Of a stretch of DNA of 6,019 nucleotides, positions 5,973 through 6,019 are shown piece after piece (within the stretch, counting starts at the first letter, position 1; the number at the start of each line of letters is the position of its first letter). The translations under genes were made by a program, and so were the position numbers. Under the pieces are notes generated by a model, which saw only the letters and a program-made list of their open reading frames with translations, had not been told where the DNA came from and ran no database searches. Source of the stretch: an uncultured Acetobacter sp. (GTDB lineage: Bacteria > Pseudomonadota > Alphaproteobacteria > Acetobacterales > Acetobacteraceae). Location of the stretch: NCBI GenBank assembly GCA_937900755.1, contig CALCDN010000187.1, positions 1 to 6,019 on the forward strand, read 5' to 3'.

Positions 5973-6019
5973 CTGTCTCTTATACACATCTCCGAGCCCA
6001 CGAGACACTGAGCGATCTC
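5973..6019. other. Illumina Nextera adapter contamination (not genomic)
   Basis: The 19-base Tn5 mosaic end CTGTCTCTTATACACATCT fills 5973-5991. The Nextera read-2 adapter remainder CCGAGCCCACGAGAC follows at 5992-6006, then an 8-base index ACTGAGCG (6007-6014, from memory the Nextera i7 index N724) and ATCTC, the first bases of the P7 sequence. The order and spacing are exactly those of read-through from a short library fragment. These 47 bases should be trimmed. Confidence 0.98.

Noticed and set aside
5973..5991. Tn5 mosaic end as evidence of a natural transposon
   Set aside because: It is followed directly by read-2 adapter, index and P7 bases, which occur only in sequencing libraries.

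Overview
This window is high-GC DNA with tightly packed genes, all on the + strand. It most likely comes from an acetic acid bacterium (Acetobacteraceae, Komagataeibacter/Gluconacetobacter type). That placement rests on base composition, the style of the L25, NadD and RsfS proteins and the gene order, and is an inference. No mobile element, CRISPR array, tRNA or rRNA was found.

Layout: a 196-base leader with a weak hairpin; rplY (ribosomal protein bL25, GTG start); a strong intrinsic terminator; pth (peptidyl-tRNA hydrolase), which overlaps ychF (ribosome-binding ATPase) by one base in TGATG; a 95-base gap with a GC-rich hairpin; proA (gamma-glutamyl phosphate reductase); nadD (nicotinate-nucleotide adenylyltransferase) with an unclear start; rsfS (ribosomal silencing factor) with a strong ribosome binding site in front of an ATC codon; rlmH (23S rRNA pseudouridine-1915 methyltransferase); and the first 13 codons of an unidentified, possibly exported protein.

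Five of the seven complete genes serve the ribosome or translation. bL25 binds 5S rRNA, Pth recycles stalled peptidyl-tRNA, YchF is a ribosome-associated ATPase, RsfS keeps subunits apart in starvation, and RlmH modifies helix 69 of 23S rRNA. proA (proline synthesis) and nadD (NAD synthesis) are the metabolic members. The proA-nadD-rsfS-rlmH order is a familiar alphaproteobacterial housekeeping cluster.

The last 47 bases (5973-6019) are not genomic. They match an Illumina Nextera transposase adapter, followed by an 8-base index and the first bases of the P7 primer. Genuine sequence ends at 5972, and the terminal ORF is an artefact beyond that point. I found no convincing new biological system. 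The points most worth checking are the adapter tail, the probable AUC start of rsfS, the start of nadD at a G6 run, and the altered HxGH motif in NadD.
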